DNA from: Fen-1254 sp963769605
Lineage (GTDB): Bacteria; Bacteroidota; Ignavibacteria; UBA10030
Reading direction: 5' to 3'
DNA length: 64,000 nt
Assembly: GCA_963769605.1 (NCBI GenBank)
Contig: CAVYML010000003.1
Location: forward strand, 620,001 to 684,000
Every line of letters begins with the position of its first letter. Positions within the stretch are counted from its first letter, which is position 1. The notes under the pieces were generated by a model, which ran no database searches, was not told where the DNA came from, and saw only the letters and a program-made list of their open reading frames with translations. A program made the position numbers and the translations under genes. This document shows positions 9,004-18,198 of this stretch, in pieces.

Positions 9004-9462
9004 ATGAAAAAATCGATTAAAAAATTCTTTTCGCGGGAAGATTTGCAGGCAATCTCCGGCGCGATCGGCGAAGCGGAGAAAACGACACTGGGCGAGATTC
9101 GCGTCGATGTCCGCCAGCGAAGGAATTGGCTGGAGCGAAAACTCTCGATTGAGGCGATGGCGCGCCGCGAATTCCATAAACTGAAAATGACGCATACGCC
9201 GCAAAGAACGGGCATCTTGATCTTCCTGCTGCTGCAAGACCGGGCGTTCTACATCCTTGCCGACGAAGGAATTCACAGGAAAGTCGAAGACGGAACGTGG
9301 GATGCGATTGCAAAAGAAATGTCGGAACATTTTTCTCAAAAGAATTTCCGATCAGGAATTATCCATGGCGTAAAACGTGTCGGAGAAATTCTAACGCGCC
9401 ACTTCCCGGAGAATCCGAAAGACAAGCAAAACGAATTACCGAATGACGTGAGCATGAGCTGA
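9004..9462 (+). CDS. Small TPM-domain protein
   Basis: A 152-residue soluble TPM-domain protein without a signal peptide or membrane segment. The domain is seen in LQAISGAIGEAEKTTLGEIRV near residue 15 and AFYILADEGIHRKV near 82, which correspond to the segments of the 7542 gene. ATG 9004 is chosen over GTG 8998 because AAAGG at 8989-8993 is then at a normal distance. The stop overlaps the next start (TGATG), so the two are probably translationally coupled. Confidence 0.82.
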   Translation: MKKSIKKFFSREDLQAISGAIGEAEKTTLGEIRVDVRQRRNWLERKLSIEAMARREFHKLKMTHTPQRTGILIFLLLQDRAFYILADEGIHRKVEDGTWDAIAKEMSEHFSQKNFRSGIIHGVKRVGEILTRHFPENPKDKQNELPNDVSMS

Positions 9463-10322
9463 TGCCGACGATGAATTGTATTGCCGCTCTTGCCCAGATC
9501 GATTCCCGCGTCGGAAACGTGAAGGCCAATCTTGAACATCATGTTCAATGCATCGACACAGCAATAGCGCAAGGGGCACAGTTGATCCTCTTTCCCGAAC
9601 TCAGCCTCACCGGCTATACGCTGCGCGATCTTGCCTGGGATGTGGCTCTTGATCCGGAGACCTCTCCTGCGTTCGATCTGTTGAAAGAAAAGAGCAGGAA
9701 AATTTCAATCGTTGTCGGATTTGTAGAGAGCGCCCCCAATCACGGCATTTACAACAGTGCAGCTTTTCTGGAAGACGGTGAGATTCGGTACATCCATAGA
9801 AAAATATATCCTCCAACGTACGGTATGTTCGAAGAAGGCAGATACTTTAGTTCGGGGACATCTCTTCGCGCCTTCGATTCCAAGCTGGGCCGGTTCGGGA
9901 TATTGATTTGCGAAGATCTCTGGCATCTTTCACTGCCGTACCTTCTTGCCGCGGACGGCGCGGAAGCGCTCTGTGTGCTGACGGCAAGCCCGACCCGTCT
10001 CGGCGGTGAGAGTAAAATTCTCGATAATCAGGTCGTGAACCATGAACATCATCGCACGTATGCACGATTGTTGAATATGTATATCCTCTTTAGCAATAGA
10101 GTAGGTTTTGAAGACGGGGTGAATTTCTGGGGAGGGTCGGCTGTAACAGCACCGGACGGTGCTATGATAAAAACCGCTCAAATTCTTTCGGAAGAGATCA
10201 TTTACGCCCATCTTCATTCGCTGGAAGTCCAGCGTGCACGACGCTTTTCCCGCCATTTCCTCGACGAACGCACCGAATTGGTTTTGGAAACTCTTCAGCG
10301 GCTTCTGAAGTCTAAGGAGTAA
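9462..10322 (+). CDS. Carbon-nitrogen hydrolase (nitrilase superfamily)
   Basis: The 286-residue protein is a single CN-hydrolase domain, like the glutaminase part of NAD synthetase or a stand-alone omega-amidase. The catalytic triad is visible: Glu in LFPELSLTGYTLRD near 48, Lys in HRKIYPPTYGMFEEGRYF near 112, and Cys in LICEDLWHLSLP near 148. The sequence resembles NadE glutaminase domains, but the synthetase half is absent. Substrate cannot be told from sequence. A terminator follows the gene. Confidence 0.88.
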   Translation: MPTMNCIAALAQIDSRVGNVKANLEHHVQCIDTAIAQGAQLILFPELSLTGYTLRDLAWDVALDPETSPAFDLLKEKSRKISIVVGFVESAPNHGIYNSAAFLEDGEIRYIHRKIYPPTYGMFEEGRYFSSGTSLRAFDSKLGRFGILICEDLWHLSLPYLLAADGAEALCVLTASPTRLGGESKILDNQVVNHEHHRTYARLLNMYILFSNRVGFEDGVNFWGGSAVTAPDGAMIKTAQILSEEIIYAHLHSLEVQRARRFSRHFLDERTELVLETLQRLLKSKE

Positions 10323-10330
10323 CAAAATGG

Positions 10331-10363
10331 GCGGGAGAATAATTGAATCTCCCTGCTTTTTTT
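10331..10363 (+). terminator. Intrinsic terminator after the CN-hydrolase gene
   Basis: A stem GGGAGA / TCTCCC (extended by a GC pair across one bulged T) with a 13-nt apical region is followed directly by seven T residues at 10357-10363. It ends the 5909-10322 run of plus-strand genes. Confidence 0.85.
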
Positions 10364-10403
10364 CATAAATTACAAGATTGTTAGTGGAATATTGAGGTTG
10401 TAT

Positions 10404-11261
10404 ATGTCAAATTCATTCAAAACGGTCGTTCTGATGGCATCCTTAATGGGCTTGTTCCTTTTTTTGGGTCAGACTCTTGGAGGCGAAAACGGCCTGGTCA
10501 TAGCTTTCATGTTTTCTCTTCTTATGAACTTTGGAGCTTATTGGTTTTCCAGTAAAATAGTACTGATGAGTTACAGAGCCCGAGAGGTAACCGAGGCGGA
10601 ATCTCCGCGCCTCTACGGAATTGTTCAACGTCTCGCTACGCAGGCGCAATTGCCGATGCCAAAAGTTTATATTCTGCCGGGCGAAACACCGAATGCCTTT
10701 GCGACGGGAAGAAACCCGGAGCATGCCGCCGTGGCTGCAACAGAAGGTATTTTGAGCATGCTCAATAACGAAGAACTGGAGGGAGTGATTGGTCACGAAC
10801 TGGCACATGTAAAGCATAGAGATATTTTACTTTCTACAGTTGTCGCCACGCTTGCCGGAACCATTACTTTTGTTGCACGCATGGCAATGTATGCGACAAT
10901 TTTTACGGGCGGCTCCCGCAATCGCGAAAACTCAAATCCGATCGGTGGAATTGCAATGATTATTCTCGCGCCTATTGCCGCAATGCTGATACAGCTTGCC
11001 GTTTCACGCAGCCGCGAATTTGCTGCAGATGAAGGCGGAGCGCAAATCAGCGGACATCCGCTCGGACTGGCCAATGCATTGCGCAAACTCGAAGACGGGG
11101 CGGCGCAAATACCGATGCAAAATGCTGGAACAGCAACGGCTCACATGTTTATCGTCAATCCGCTTTCCGGCGGAGGCATTGCTAAATTATTCTCGACGCA
11201 TCCTCCTACGGAAGAACGCATTGAGCGGCTGGAACAGATTGCTCTCGGCGGAGCTCGTTAA
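10404..11261 (+). CDS. htpX: HtpX-like M48 membrane metalloprotease
   Basis: HtpX degrades misfolded inner-membrane proteins. Two hydrophobic segments open the protein (VVLMASLMGLFLFLGQ; LVIAFMFSLLMNFGAYW), the zinc site GHELAHVKHRD lies near residue 130, two more membrane segments follow (ATLAGTITFVARMA; GIAMIILAPIAAMLIQLAV) and the third zinc ligand is Glu in SREFAADEGG near 213. The ATG at 10404 has GAGG 6 nt upstream and is preferred to an upstream TTG. The length of 285 fits the family. Confidence 0.94.
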   Translation: MSNSFKTVVLMASLMGLFLFLGQTLGGENGLVIAFMFSLLMNFGAYWFSSKIVLMSYRAREVTEAESPRLYGIVQRLATQAQLPMPKVYILPGETPNAFATGRNPEHAAVAATEGILSMLNNEELEGVIGHELAHVKHRDILLSTVVATLAGTITFVARMAMYATIFTGGSRNRENSNPIGGIAMIILAPIAAMLIQLAVSRSREFAADEGGAQISGHPLGLANALRKLEDGAAQIPMQNAGTATAHMFIVNPLSGGGIAKLFSTHPPTEERIERLEQIALGGAR

Positions 11262-11342
11262 TATGCAGTCACTACGGTCTGATGAACCGTTTTCTGCGCA
11301 CAATTGTTTTTTGAAAAAGGATCGAAGATCTCTGATGTGCCG

Positions 11343-12383
11343 ATGAAAAGACGTTTTTTGTTTATCGTAATCGTTGTATGCGGAGTTTTTACTGCGGACT
11401 ACGCACAAAAAGAAGACACAGCTTCGGCAGTGCGTCTTTTGTTCTTCGGCGATATAAATCTCGGACGAAGTGTCGGTCAGAAATTGCTGAAGGGAAAGAC
11501 CGGTTATCCGTTCGAACGAGTTCGGGACAACCTGGCGGAAGCGGATCTCGTGTTTGCGAATCTGGAAAGTGTGATATCGGATCAGCATGGAGAAACGCAA
11601 AGTAAAAAATCGAATATCGTTTTCTGCGCTCCGCCGATTGCGGGAACAGTACTGCACGATGCGCATATCTCAATTGTGTCGACTGCAAATAATCATGCGT
11701 ACGATTATGGCATGAAAGGCATAGCAGAGACGGTGCGCTCGTTGAACGATGCAGGAGTTCTCTTCACAGGAACGACCGCCGACAGCCTGACGGGATTTCC
11801 ACCGGTTATTATCGAGAAAAATGGAATCCGATTCGGTTTTGTCGCATATACTCAATTTGTCAATATCCGCGGCGCATGGCGGGGTTATATTTCTCTCTAC
11901 GACAGCCTTCGCGCCCGGAGGGAAATCGATTCTCTGAAACGGAACGTCGACCTTGTCGTAGCGAGCTTTCATGGCGGAGAGGAATATATAGATACGGCTG
12001 ACAGCAAAACATTGCATCAATTGCATCAGCTTGCGGAGTACGGAGCCGATATTGTTATTGGCCACCATCCGCATGTACCGCGCGGAGTGATAGCTTACGG
12101 GCGCAGCGTTATTTTTGTTTCGTTGGGCAATTTTGTTTTTTATCAGCCCCAGCATGTGTGGACACAGCGATCATACGGTGTGAGCGTGGAAGTAAAAAAA
12201 GAACACGGTATTTTACAAAAGCCGTTGTTCCGGCTGCTGCCCTTTTCTGCAGGATATCAGCCTTCTTTTGTAACGACACATGTGGGAGGGGATTCGATTA
12301 TTCAGCATATTCAAAGTTCTTCGAATGTAACATTTGAACATACAGAAAGAGGTTATCTTGTACAAATTCCAGATCATCATTAA
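11343..12383 (+). CDS. CapA-family protein, secreted
   Basis: Paralogue of the 5909 gene. The start is ATG 11343 (MKRRFLFIVIVV), which gives a clear signal peptide ending near TADYAQ. The CapA metal-site motifs are LFFGDINLGRSV near 37, FANLESVIS near 73, STANNHAYDYG near 112, VASFHGGEEY and IVIGHHPHVPRG near 230, and VSLGNFVFYQ. It overlaps the start of the BamD-like gene. Substrate is unknown; capsule synthesis cannot be inferred from the name alone. Confidence 0.86.
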   Translation: MKRRFLFIVIVVCGVFTADYAQKEDTASAVRLLFFGDINLGRSVGQKLLKGKTGYPFERVRDNLAEADLVFANLESVISDQHGETQSKKSNIVFCAPPIAGTVLHDAHISIVSTANNHAYDYGMKGIAETVRSLNDAGVLFTGTTADSLTGFPPVIIEKNGIRFGFVAYTQFVNIRGAWRGYISLYDSLRARREIDSLKRNVDLVVASFHGGEEYIDTADSKTLHQLHQLAEYGADIVIGHHPHVPRGVIAYGRSVIFVSLGNFVFYQPQHVWTQRSYGVSVEVKKEHGILQKPLFRLLPFSAGYQPSFVTTHVGGDSIIQHIQSSSNVTFEHTERGYLVQIPDHH

Positions 12384-13215
12384 ACAAGTTCTTGAGGGCC
12401 TCTTCGGCATTCTTCTCATTGCAGGCTTGGCGGGCTGCAGCGGTGAAGAGGCGATAAAACAACTCAGCGCCGATCAGCAATTCGCAATCGGCATGCAAAA
12501 ATTTCATGATGAAGAATACTTAGATGCTATCGATGCTTTCAAGGTGATAACATTGCAGTATCAAGGCTCGCGATTCGCGGATGCCGCACAGTTTTATATG
12601 GGTGAATGCCGTTTTTTGCGTGAAGAATATGTGCTGGCAGCCTTTGAGTACGATCTTCTTATTAAAAATATGCCGATGAGCAAATATGTTATAAATGCAC
12701 GATTCCAAAAAGGGACATGTTATTACGCGTTGTCGCCAAAGTCGTATCTCGACCAGGAGTATACCAAGAAAGCCATCGATGCCTATCAGGCTTTTCTCGA
12801 ATATCATCCGAGCGATTCTTTAGCGGTTCAGGCCGATGCCCGAATCCGGGAATTGACGCATAAATTGGCAGAGAAAGATTATGAGAACGGCGTCATTTAT
12901 ATGAAGATGGAATATTATAAGGCTTCAACGTATTATTTTGATTTAATCCTGGATAAATATTATGATACTGAATACGCGGAGCCCTCATTCTTTAAGAAGA
13001 TTCAATCGCTCTATTTTAGAAGAAGATATTCCGACGCTACGAAAGAATTGGATAATTTTGTTAAAAAATATCCGGCAAGTTCTTTTATCGCCGAAGTGCC
13101 GAAACTTCGCGAAGATATAAAAGCAGGAATTCTGCTGGCGGAGGCTGAAGCCAAGAAGTTGAAGAAAGCGTTCATGAACATTCCGATGCAGCCCGGGGGA
13201 AGCAGCAGGCAATGA
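12358..13215 (+). CDS. bamD: BamD-like outer-membrane assembly lipoprotein
   Basis: BamD is the essential lipoprotein of the BAM complex that inserts beta-barrels into the outer membrane. A lipobox reads LIAGLAGC near residue 28, followed by TPR units: FAIGMQKFHDEEYLDAIDAF near 45 and RFADAAQFYMGECRFLREEY. The start is probably TTG 12358, because GAGG lies 5 nt upstream; it overlaps capA by 26 nt. The length of 285 is near the family norm. The BAM substrate set may include the 36287 barrel-like protein. Confidence 0.88.
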   Translation: MYKFQIIIKQVLEGLFGILLIAGLAGCSGEEAIKQLSADQQFAIGMQKFHDEEYLDAIDAFKVITLQYQGSRFADAAQFYMGECRFLREEYVLAAFEYDLLIKNMPMSKYVINARFQKGTCYYALSPKSYLDQEYTKKAIDAYQAFLEYHPSDSLAVQADARIRELTHKLAEKDYENGVIYMKMEYYKASTYYFDLILDKYYDTEYAEPSFFKKIQSLYFRRRYSDATKELDNFVKKYPASSFIAEVPKLREDIKAGILLAEAEAKKLKKAFMNIPMQPGGSSRQ

Positions 13216-13691
13216 ACAGACAAGCGGCAAAACCTGTGCGTGCATCTCAAGTCGAGATGACGGAACTCGTGCTTCCGAACGATACGAACCGGTTCGGGAA
13301 TTTGCTGGGCGGACGTATGATGCATTGGATTGATATTGCCGGAGCAATTGCCGCATCCCGTCACTCCAATAAATTATGCGTCACCGCCTCGGTCGATGAG
13401 ATTCAGTTTCATTATCCCGTGAAACAGGGAGAAGTCGTGGTTTTAAAAGCGTCGGTCAACAGAGTGTTCAGGACATCTCTTGAAGTCGGCGTTCGTGTTC
13501 TCAAAGAAGATTCGTTAACGGGGGACCGGAAACACACCAATACAGCGTATCTTACATATGTTGCTATCGATGAAAACGGAAAACCGGCAGAAGTTCCTCC
13601 TGTCCGACCGGTCAGCCGCGATGAACGGCGGCGGTTTGCGGATGCGGCAAAAAGACGCCGGCTCCGATTGAAACGCAGACGGAAAAAATAA
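13212..13691 (+). CDS. Acyl-CoA thioesterase, hotdog fold (YciA/BFIT type)
   Basis: A 159-residue single hotdog domain. The family signature NRFGNLLGGRMMHWIDIAGA near residue 28 and SVDEIQFHYPVKQGE near 62 are visible. Such enzymes hydrolyse acyl-CoA thioesters; chain-length preference cannot be inferred. The last 25 residues are strongly basic (RRRLRLKRRRKK), an unusual tail that could bind nucleic acid or membrane. The start is coupled to bamD by an ATGA overlap. Confidence 0.87.
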   Translation: MNRQAAKPVRASQVEMTELVLPNDTNRFGNLLGGRMMHWIDIAGAIAASRHSNKLCVTASVDEIQFHYPVKQGEVVVLKASVNRVFRTSLEVGVRVLKEDSLTGDRKHTNTAYLTYVAIDENGKPAEVPPVRPVSRDERRRFADAAKRRRLRLKRRRKK

Positions 13692-15956
13692 TTGGATAGA
13701 AAGGGGAATGTCTACAATTCCGTGGTACATCTTCGGCGGTGTCGTGTAAGTGATTTTTGTGTTCTCCCCTTTTTTGTTCTGCTTTGCTGGATGCTTGCCG
13801 GTGCAAGTTATGTCCGGGCACAAGAATCAGTCTTCGGTGAAATGCAGAGAATGCATCTTCCGCTGCATGCGGCGAAATGCAAACTCCTGGCACAATCGGA
13901 TCATGAAACGACGCTCCTTTTCTGGACTCCTGGAAGTAAAAAATATTTCCTTGCTTCTCTTGATCGAGCATCTGCATCAGTTCGAGTCTCTTCACATGTG
14001 ACGAAGACTACGATCGATGATATCGTTTCGGGAACGATCGAACCGAACGGCCGCCGATGTTTGTATATCTCATGTTTAAGCGATCGAACTATTTCAGTCC
14101 TTCTTCGCTTCGATGATGATACCGTCTCTCCATCTGGAGTGCTTCATCTTCCGTTTCCTCCTTCTCATTGCATAGAAGCAGATTTCAATAACGACGGCAA
14201 ATCGGATCTTCTTGTTTTTGATTCCAAAACACCTGGCATCCAGCCGTACATCGGAGACGGCAGAGGAAATTTCAGGCCGGGGAAGATCATCGCTCCCGAT
14301 AATGCCGTGGAAGCTCTTGCCTGTGCATTTTTCAATAATGACAACATTTTGGATATGATCCTTTATGATTGGGTGAAAGGAGAGCTGCATGTTCTTTACG
14401 GTGTCGGCCACGGCAGATTTATTGACCAGAGCACGTTCCCTGTTCAGGAAGATGTCAACGAAATAAGCGTTATTCCGGCGACGGCAAATCATCCCTTGCG
14501 GATGCTGCTCCTTATGAAAAAGAGCCTCGGTCTACAGACATGGGAAGGGAACGATTTCGGCGATTTTAAAATGATTCAACACAATGTCTTCAACTCTCTG
14601 CCGCAGGAATTTTCCGCAGCCGATCTCAGCGGCAGCGATATGCCGGAGTATATCTTTATGACTGACTCTTCTCTGGTAAATGTGTCCGCCTACGATGATA
14701 CAACCGGCTATTTGCCTGCACTCCGTTACGGTGCCGGTCCTTTCGTTTCTTCCTTGTTGACCATCCCATCCTATCAAGGAGGGAAAGAAAATGTCCTTGT
14801 TTGGGATGATCGGCAGCAGATGCTTACTCTCCTGCTCCCCGGGGACAAGTCGTTTCCATTGGGGGATTCGGTTTTCTTTGCGGCAGGAGTCTTTCCGACT
14901 GATATTATCGTTCAGAAAAACATTTCCCGTACTGCGGGGGATATTATTGCGACAGACGAAGTCAATAATTCTCTTGTGTGGTTATCGGGACAGCAGGGCT
15001 CTGTTCCTCTTGGAGCCGTGATGCATTCGATTTCCGATTCGCCGCATTCGATAGCCTTTCATTCACGGAACGATTCCGTGACCAACCTGCTCGTCGCCTA
15101 TCCGGATGCTCAAAAACTCGCTTTTATTTCTATCGCCGCGAACGGAGCGCTCAACGAGGCAGTCATTCCTTCCGAAGGAAGGCCGGAATTTCTTTCCGTG
15201 AAAAACAAAGCTTTGAAAAACGATAACGTTATAGCGCTTAACATGCAATCTTCTACAATAGCAGCATCGCTCAGTTTTTATGAACGGTTGGAGCCGTCCG
15301 AATTCATTGAACGAACGTTCCGCCTCTCTTCTCCTGCCGTGCTTCTGGGAGCAGCCGTTGATGATCTTAACCGGGACTCCATACCGGACATTGTTTATGC
15401 ATATCGTTCGGCGGATACCGCTGCTGTCGAATTGGGAATCGCTTTGGGTGATTCGGCTCTCACGATGGTTCACCGAATTTTCATGCTGGATTTCCATCTG
15501 CCGGAAACCGACACGATTGATCTTTGGCTTACGCATCTTTCGAGGCGTGATACGCTTGATCTTCTCTTCTATTCCGGTGCGCCTTTTTATCAACTCTGGT
15601 GCGCTCGCGGGAAAGGGGACAGCGTTTTCGCGGATCCTGTTTTGATCGTCCCGCACCTGATATTGTCGGACCGGAGTCAATTGAAAATTATTGATGTAGA
15701 TCAGGACGGCCGGAACGATATCGTCGTTCTGTCGGAAGCAGATCATGCAGTTGTGTGGTTCCGGGCGACCGGCGACTGTACATTTGACAGCGGAACGAAA
15801 CTATCCGATAGCTACAGGGATGGACATTTTGCAATCGGGGATATCGATGGGGACGGCATCAACGATCTGGTTCTCACTTCGCCGCATGACGGCTTTGTGA
15901 AGATCGTCAATGGCGCGGTATGGTTGCGGCAGCGCAAGACCGCAGGAAATAAATGA
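13692..15956 (+). CDS. Secreted FG-GAP/VCBS-repeat protein
   Basis: A 754-residue exported protein with a hydrophobic segment (FCVLPFFVLLCWMLAGASYV) ending near residue 42. FG-GAP calcium-type motifs recur: DFNNDGKSDLLV near 175, DLNRDSIPDIVYAY near 560, DVDQDGRNDIVVLS near 670 and DIDGDGINDLVLTS near 715, consistent with a beta-propeller. No sorting domain is seen at the C-terminus. The start is uncertain: TTG 13692 follows the thioesterase stop directly, and a GTG at 13722 is the alternative. Likely periplasmic or surface; role unknown. Confidence 0.78.
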   Translation: MDRKGNVYNSVVHLRRCRVSDFCVLPFFVLLCWMLAGASYVRAQESVFGEMQRMHLPLHAAKCKLLAQSDHETTLLFWTPGSKKYFLASLDRASASVRVSSHVTKTTIDDIVSGTIEPNGRRCLYISCLSDRTISVLLRFDDDTVSPSGVLHLPFPPSHCIEADFNNDGKSDLLVFDSKTPGIQPYIGDGRGNFRPGKIIAPDNAVEALACAFFNNDNILDMILYDWVKGELHVLYGVGHGRFIDQSTFPVQEDVNEISVIPATANHPLRMLLLMKKSLGLQTWEGNDFGDFKMIQHNVFNSLPQEFSAADLSGSDMPEYIFMTDSSLVNVSAYDDTTGYLPALRYGAGPFVSSLLTIPSYQGGKENVLVWDDRQQMLTLLLPGDKSFPLGDSVFFAAGVFPTDIIVQKNISRTAGDIIATDEVNNSLVWLSGQQGSVPLGAVMHSISDSPHSIAFHSRNDSVTNLLVAYPDAQKLAFISIAANGALNEAVIPSEGRPEFLSVKNKALKNDNVIALNMQSSTIAASLSFYERLEPSEFIERTFRLSSPAVLLGAAVDDLNRDSIPDIVYAYRSADTAAVELGIALGDSALTMVHRIFMLDFHLPETDTIDLWLTHLSRRDTLDLLFYSGAPFYQLWCARGKGDSVFADPVLIVPHLILSDRSQLKIIDVDQDGRNDIVVLSEADHAVVWFRATGDCTFDSGTKLSDSYRDGHFAIGDIDGDGINDLVLTSPHDGFVKIVNGAVWLRQRKTAGNK

Positions 15957-16011
15957 ACGCATATAGAATAACTCAAACAATATTTGTGTAGAATCGGTCA
16001 ATGAAAAAGGC

Positions 16012-16656
16012 ATGGCGGCCATGGCAATAATGTCAGGCAATATTATTCTCAGCGCTCAGTCGCTGGGCAAAAAATTCAACCGCAGAACAATCATCGATAA
16101 TATATCGTTTTCTCTAACCGCTCCTTCTTCGCTTGCATTGACAGGCAAGAACGGATCGGGCAAATCGACGCTCTGTAAAATGATTGCAGGGATTTTAGAA
16201 CCCTCCAGCGGCTCGGTTTCTATCCGACGGGAGGGACACATCAGTCCGGCTTCACAGAGCATAGGTTTTGTCGCGCCGTACCTAAATTTGTATGATGAGT
16301 TTACAGCGGCGGAAAATATCCGCTTTCTCTCCCGCATCCGTTCCCGATTGTTGGATGAAAAAAGGTTCCAGACTCTCATGGAGCAGGTCGATCTCTGGAA
16401 GCGGCGCGGCGATGAGGTCGGAACATTTTCTTCCGGAATGAAACAAAAACTTAAATATGTTTTTGCGCTTGTGCATGAACCGCCGATTCTTATTCTGGAT
16501 GAACCGGCCAGCAATCTCGATGACGATGGTATTCGGTTTGTCGGAAATGTTATTGAAGAGCAAAAACAAAACAGTCTGCTCATTATAGCGACGAATGATG
16601 CCGATGAATCGCTGCAATGCTCGCAGCAAATCCGTCTTGGGGAGCGAGAGCAATGA
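16012..16656 (+). CDS. ccmA: Heme exporter ATP-binding protein CcmA
   Basis: ATPase of the CcmABCD complex that releases holo-CcmE in cytochrome c maturation (system I). It shows Walker A GKNGSGKSTLCKM near residue 44, the signature FSSGMKQKLKYVF near 142 and Walker B PILILDEPASNLDD near 160. ATG 16021 gives better spacing to AAAAGG than ATG 16012; either is possible. The gene is followed by ccmB with an ATGA overlap, which separates it from generic ABC ATPases. Confidence 0.88.
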   Translation: MAAMAIMSGNIILSAQSLGKKFNRRTIIDNISFSLTAPSSLALTGKNGSGKSTLCKMIAGILEPSSGSVSIRREGHISPASQSIGFVAPYLNLYDEFTAAENIRFLSRIRSRLLDEKRFQTLMEQVDLWKRRGDEVGTFSSGMKQKLKYVFALVHEPPILILDEPASNLDDDGIRFVGNVIEEQKQNSLLIIATNDADESLQCSQQIRLGEREQ

Positions 16657-17324
16657 ACATTCTGACACAAACACTTGCGATTGCCTCCAAAGACCTGCGG
16701 TCGGAACTGCGGACGCGTTATGCAGTCAATGCACTCTTGATGTTCGTCGTCACATCCGTGGCTACGATTCTTTTCGCAATACGGGAAGATCGGGTGAGCA
16801 CGGATGTCCTATCCGGCATGTATTGGGTAGTCGTCTTTTTTTCCGGCATGGCGGGGTTGTCCAGAATATTTGTCGGAGAAGAAGAACGTGGAACTGCATT
16901 GACGCTCCGGCTGATCGCTTCTCCATCTGCCGTCTATTTCGGCAAACTTCTTTTTAATTGCCTGCAAACGATACTTTTAGTTCTTGCAGCGACTGTTCTC
17001 TATCTCGCTGCATTTCCGGAATTTGTCATTAGATCGGCGGCGCTTTTTGCGGCAACAGTTGTCTTCGGAAGCCTTGGCTTTGCCGCGGCAGCAACGATTA
17101 TTGCTGCTATCGTTGCAAAAGCGCAGGCAAAAGGAACTTTGTATACCGTGTTGTCGTTTCCAATTTTAGCCCCGCTGCTCCTGACGGTGATTCAAACCAC
17201 TGCAATGGCGCTCGACGGCGCGGAGTTCTCGGCTGCTCTTGGTCAGTTTCAAATTTTAATCGGATATATATGCGCGGTCGTGGGTCTTTCCTTCATTCTG
17301 TTCGATTATATCTGGAAGGATTAG
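16653..17324 (+). CDS. ccmB: Heme exporter permease CcmB
   Basis: A 223-residue polytopic membrane protein with about six helices. The conserved N-terminus reads AIASKDLRSELRTRYAVNAL, and SGMAGLSRIFVGEEERGTAL near residue 68 is diagnostic of CcmB. It acts with CcmA and CcmC in the inner membrane. The start overlaps the ccmA stop. Confidence 0.92.
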   Translation: MNILTQTLAIASKDLRSELRTRYAVNALLMFVVTSVATILFAIREDRVSTDVLSGMYWVVVFFSGMAGLSRIFVGEEERGTALTLRLIASPSAVYFGKLLFNCLQTILLVLAATVLYLAAFPEFVIRSAALFAATVVFGSLGFAAAATIIAAIVAKAQAKGTLYTVLSFPILAPLLLTVIQTTAMALDGAEFSAALGQFQILIGYICAVVGLSFILFDYIWKD

Positions 17325-17325
17325 T

Positions 17326-18033
17326 GTGAAAATTGTCAAGTTTCTTTCGATTCTTCTGATTTCTTTTGTTCTCTTTGCGGGAATTGCAGTGCCTATGGTT
17401 CCGCAGCCGCATGGACTTTTTCAGTTTCCGATTATTCCGGGACTTGAAAATAAGGCGCGCAATATTTTTTTTCATGTTCCTCTTGCCTGGACGGCGGTGC
17501 TGGCTTTTCTTGTTGCACTCTGGCATGGATTCCGGTACCTCCGGACACAGGACATTATGCACGATCATCAATCGGTCGCCTCGGCAGGCCTTGGACTGAT
17601 GTTTTGCCTTCTGGCTACAGTGACCGGTTCCATCTGGGCTAAATTCAATTGGGGATCGTTCTGGAATTGGGATCCGCGTGAGACGTCGATCTTTATTCTT
17701 CTTCTGATCTATGGGGCTTATTTTGCACTCCGTTCGGCTCTGGCTTCGGAAGAAATTCGCGCACGGCTTTCCGCCGTTTACAGTATGATTGCGGGCGTGA
17801 CGGTTCCGTTTTTTGTCTTCGTTATGCCGCGCCTTTTTACTGGATTGCATCCGGGCGCTCGCGGTGACGAAGCCGGTTCCACTCCGGTAGCACAGCTTCA
17901 CATGACCGGTCCGATGCACATCGTTTTCTTTAGCGGACTGCTCGGATTTTCGCTGCTGTTCTTCTGGCTCCTGAATCTCCGCGTACGCATTGCACGCCTG
18001 CAGGAACAGCATTCAATCAACCTACAACCATGA
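17326..18033 (+). CDS. ccmC: Heme-handling membrane protein CcmC
   Basis: CcmC loads heme onto CcmE. The 235-residue protein has six predicted membrane helices and the tryptophan-rich WWD-type motif WGSFWNWDPRETS near residue 107, with His residues on either side (FHVPLAW near 47; HMTGPMH near 190) as candidate heme ligands. GTG start, 1 nt after ccmB. Confidence 0.92.
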   Translation: MKIVKFLSILLISFVLFAGIAVPMVPQPHGLFQFPIIPGLENKARNIFFHVPLAWTAVLAFLVALWHGFRYLRTQDIMHDHQSVASAGLGLMFCLLATVTGSIWAKFNWGSFWNWDPRETSIFILLLIYGAYFALRSALASEEIRARLSAVYSMIAGVTVPFFVFVMPRLFTGLHPGARGDEAGSTPVAQLHMTGPMHIVFFSGLLGFSLLFFWLLNLRVRIARLQEQHSINLQP

Positions 18034-18054
18034 ATTATCAACGATGAGGCTGCT

Positions 18055-18198
18055 ATGCAAGATTTTTTAAGTCAAAATCAAATGTATATCGTTCTTGTTA
18101 TCACGATGATAACATGGGGAGGTATTGCATTCTATCTTTTCAAAATAGAAAAAAAGATCAAGCACCTTGAACAACAATTGAAGAAAGAAGACCGATGA
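18055..18198 (+). CDS. ccmD: CcmD-like small membrane protein
   Basis: A 47-residue protein between ccmC and ccmE. It starts MQDFLSQNQMYIVLVITMIT, has one transmembrane helix to about residue 29 and a charged, Lys/Glu-rich cytoplasmic tail (KIEKKIKHLEQQLKKEDR). This is the architecture and position of CcmD, which stabilises the CcmABC-CcmE complex. The stop overlaps the ccmE start (ATGA). Short length makes homology weak, so the call rests on context and topology. Confidence 0.82.
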   Translation: MQDFLSQNQMYIVLVITMITWGGIAFYLFKIEKKIKHLEQQLKKEDR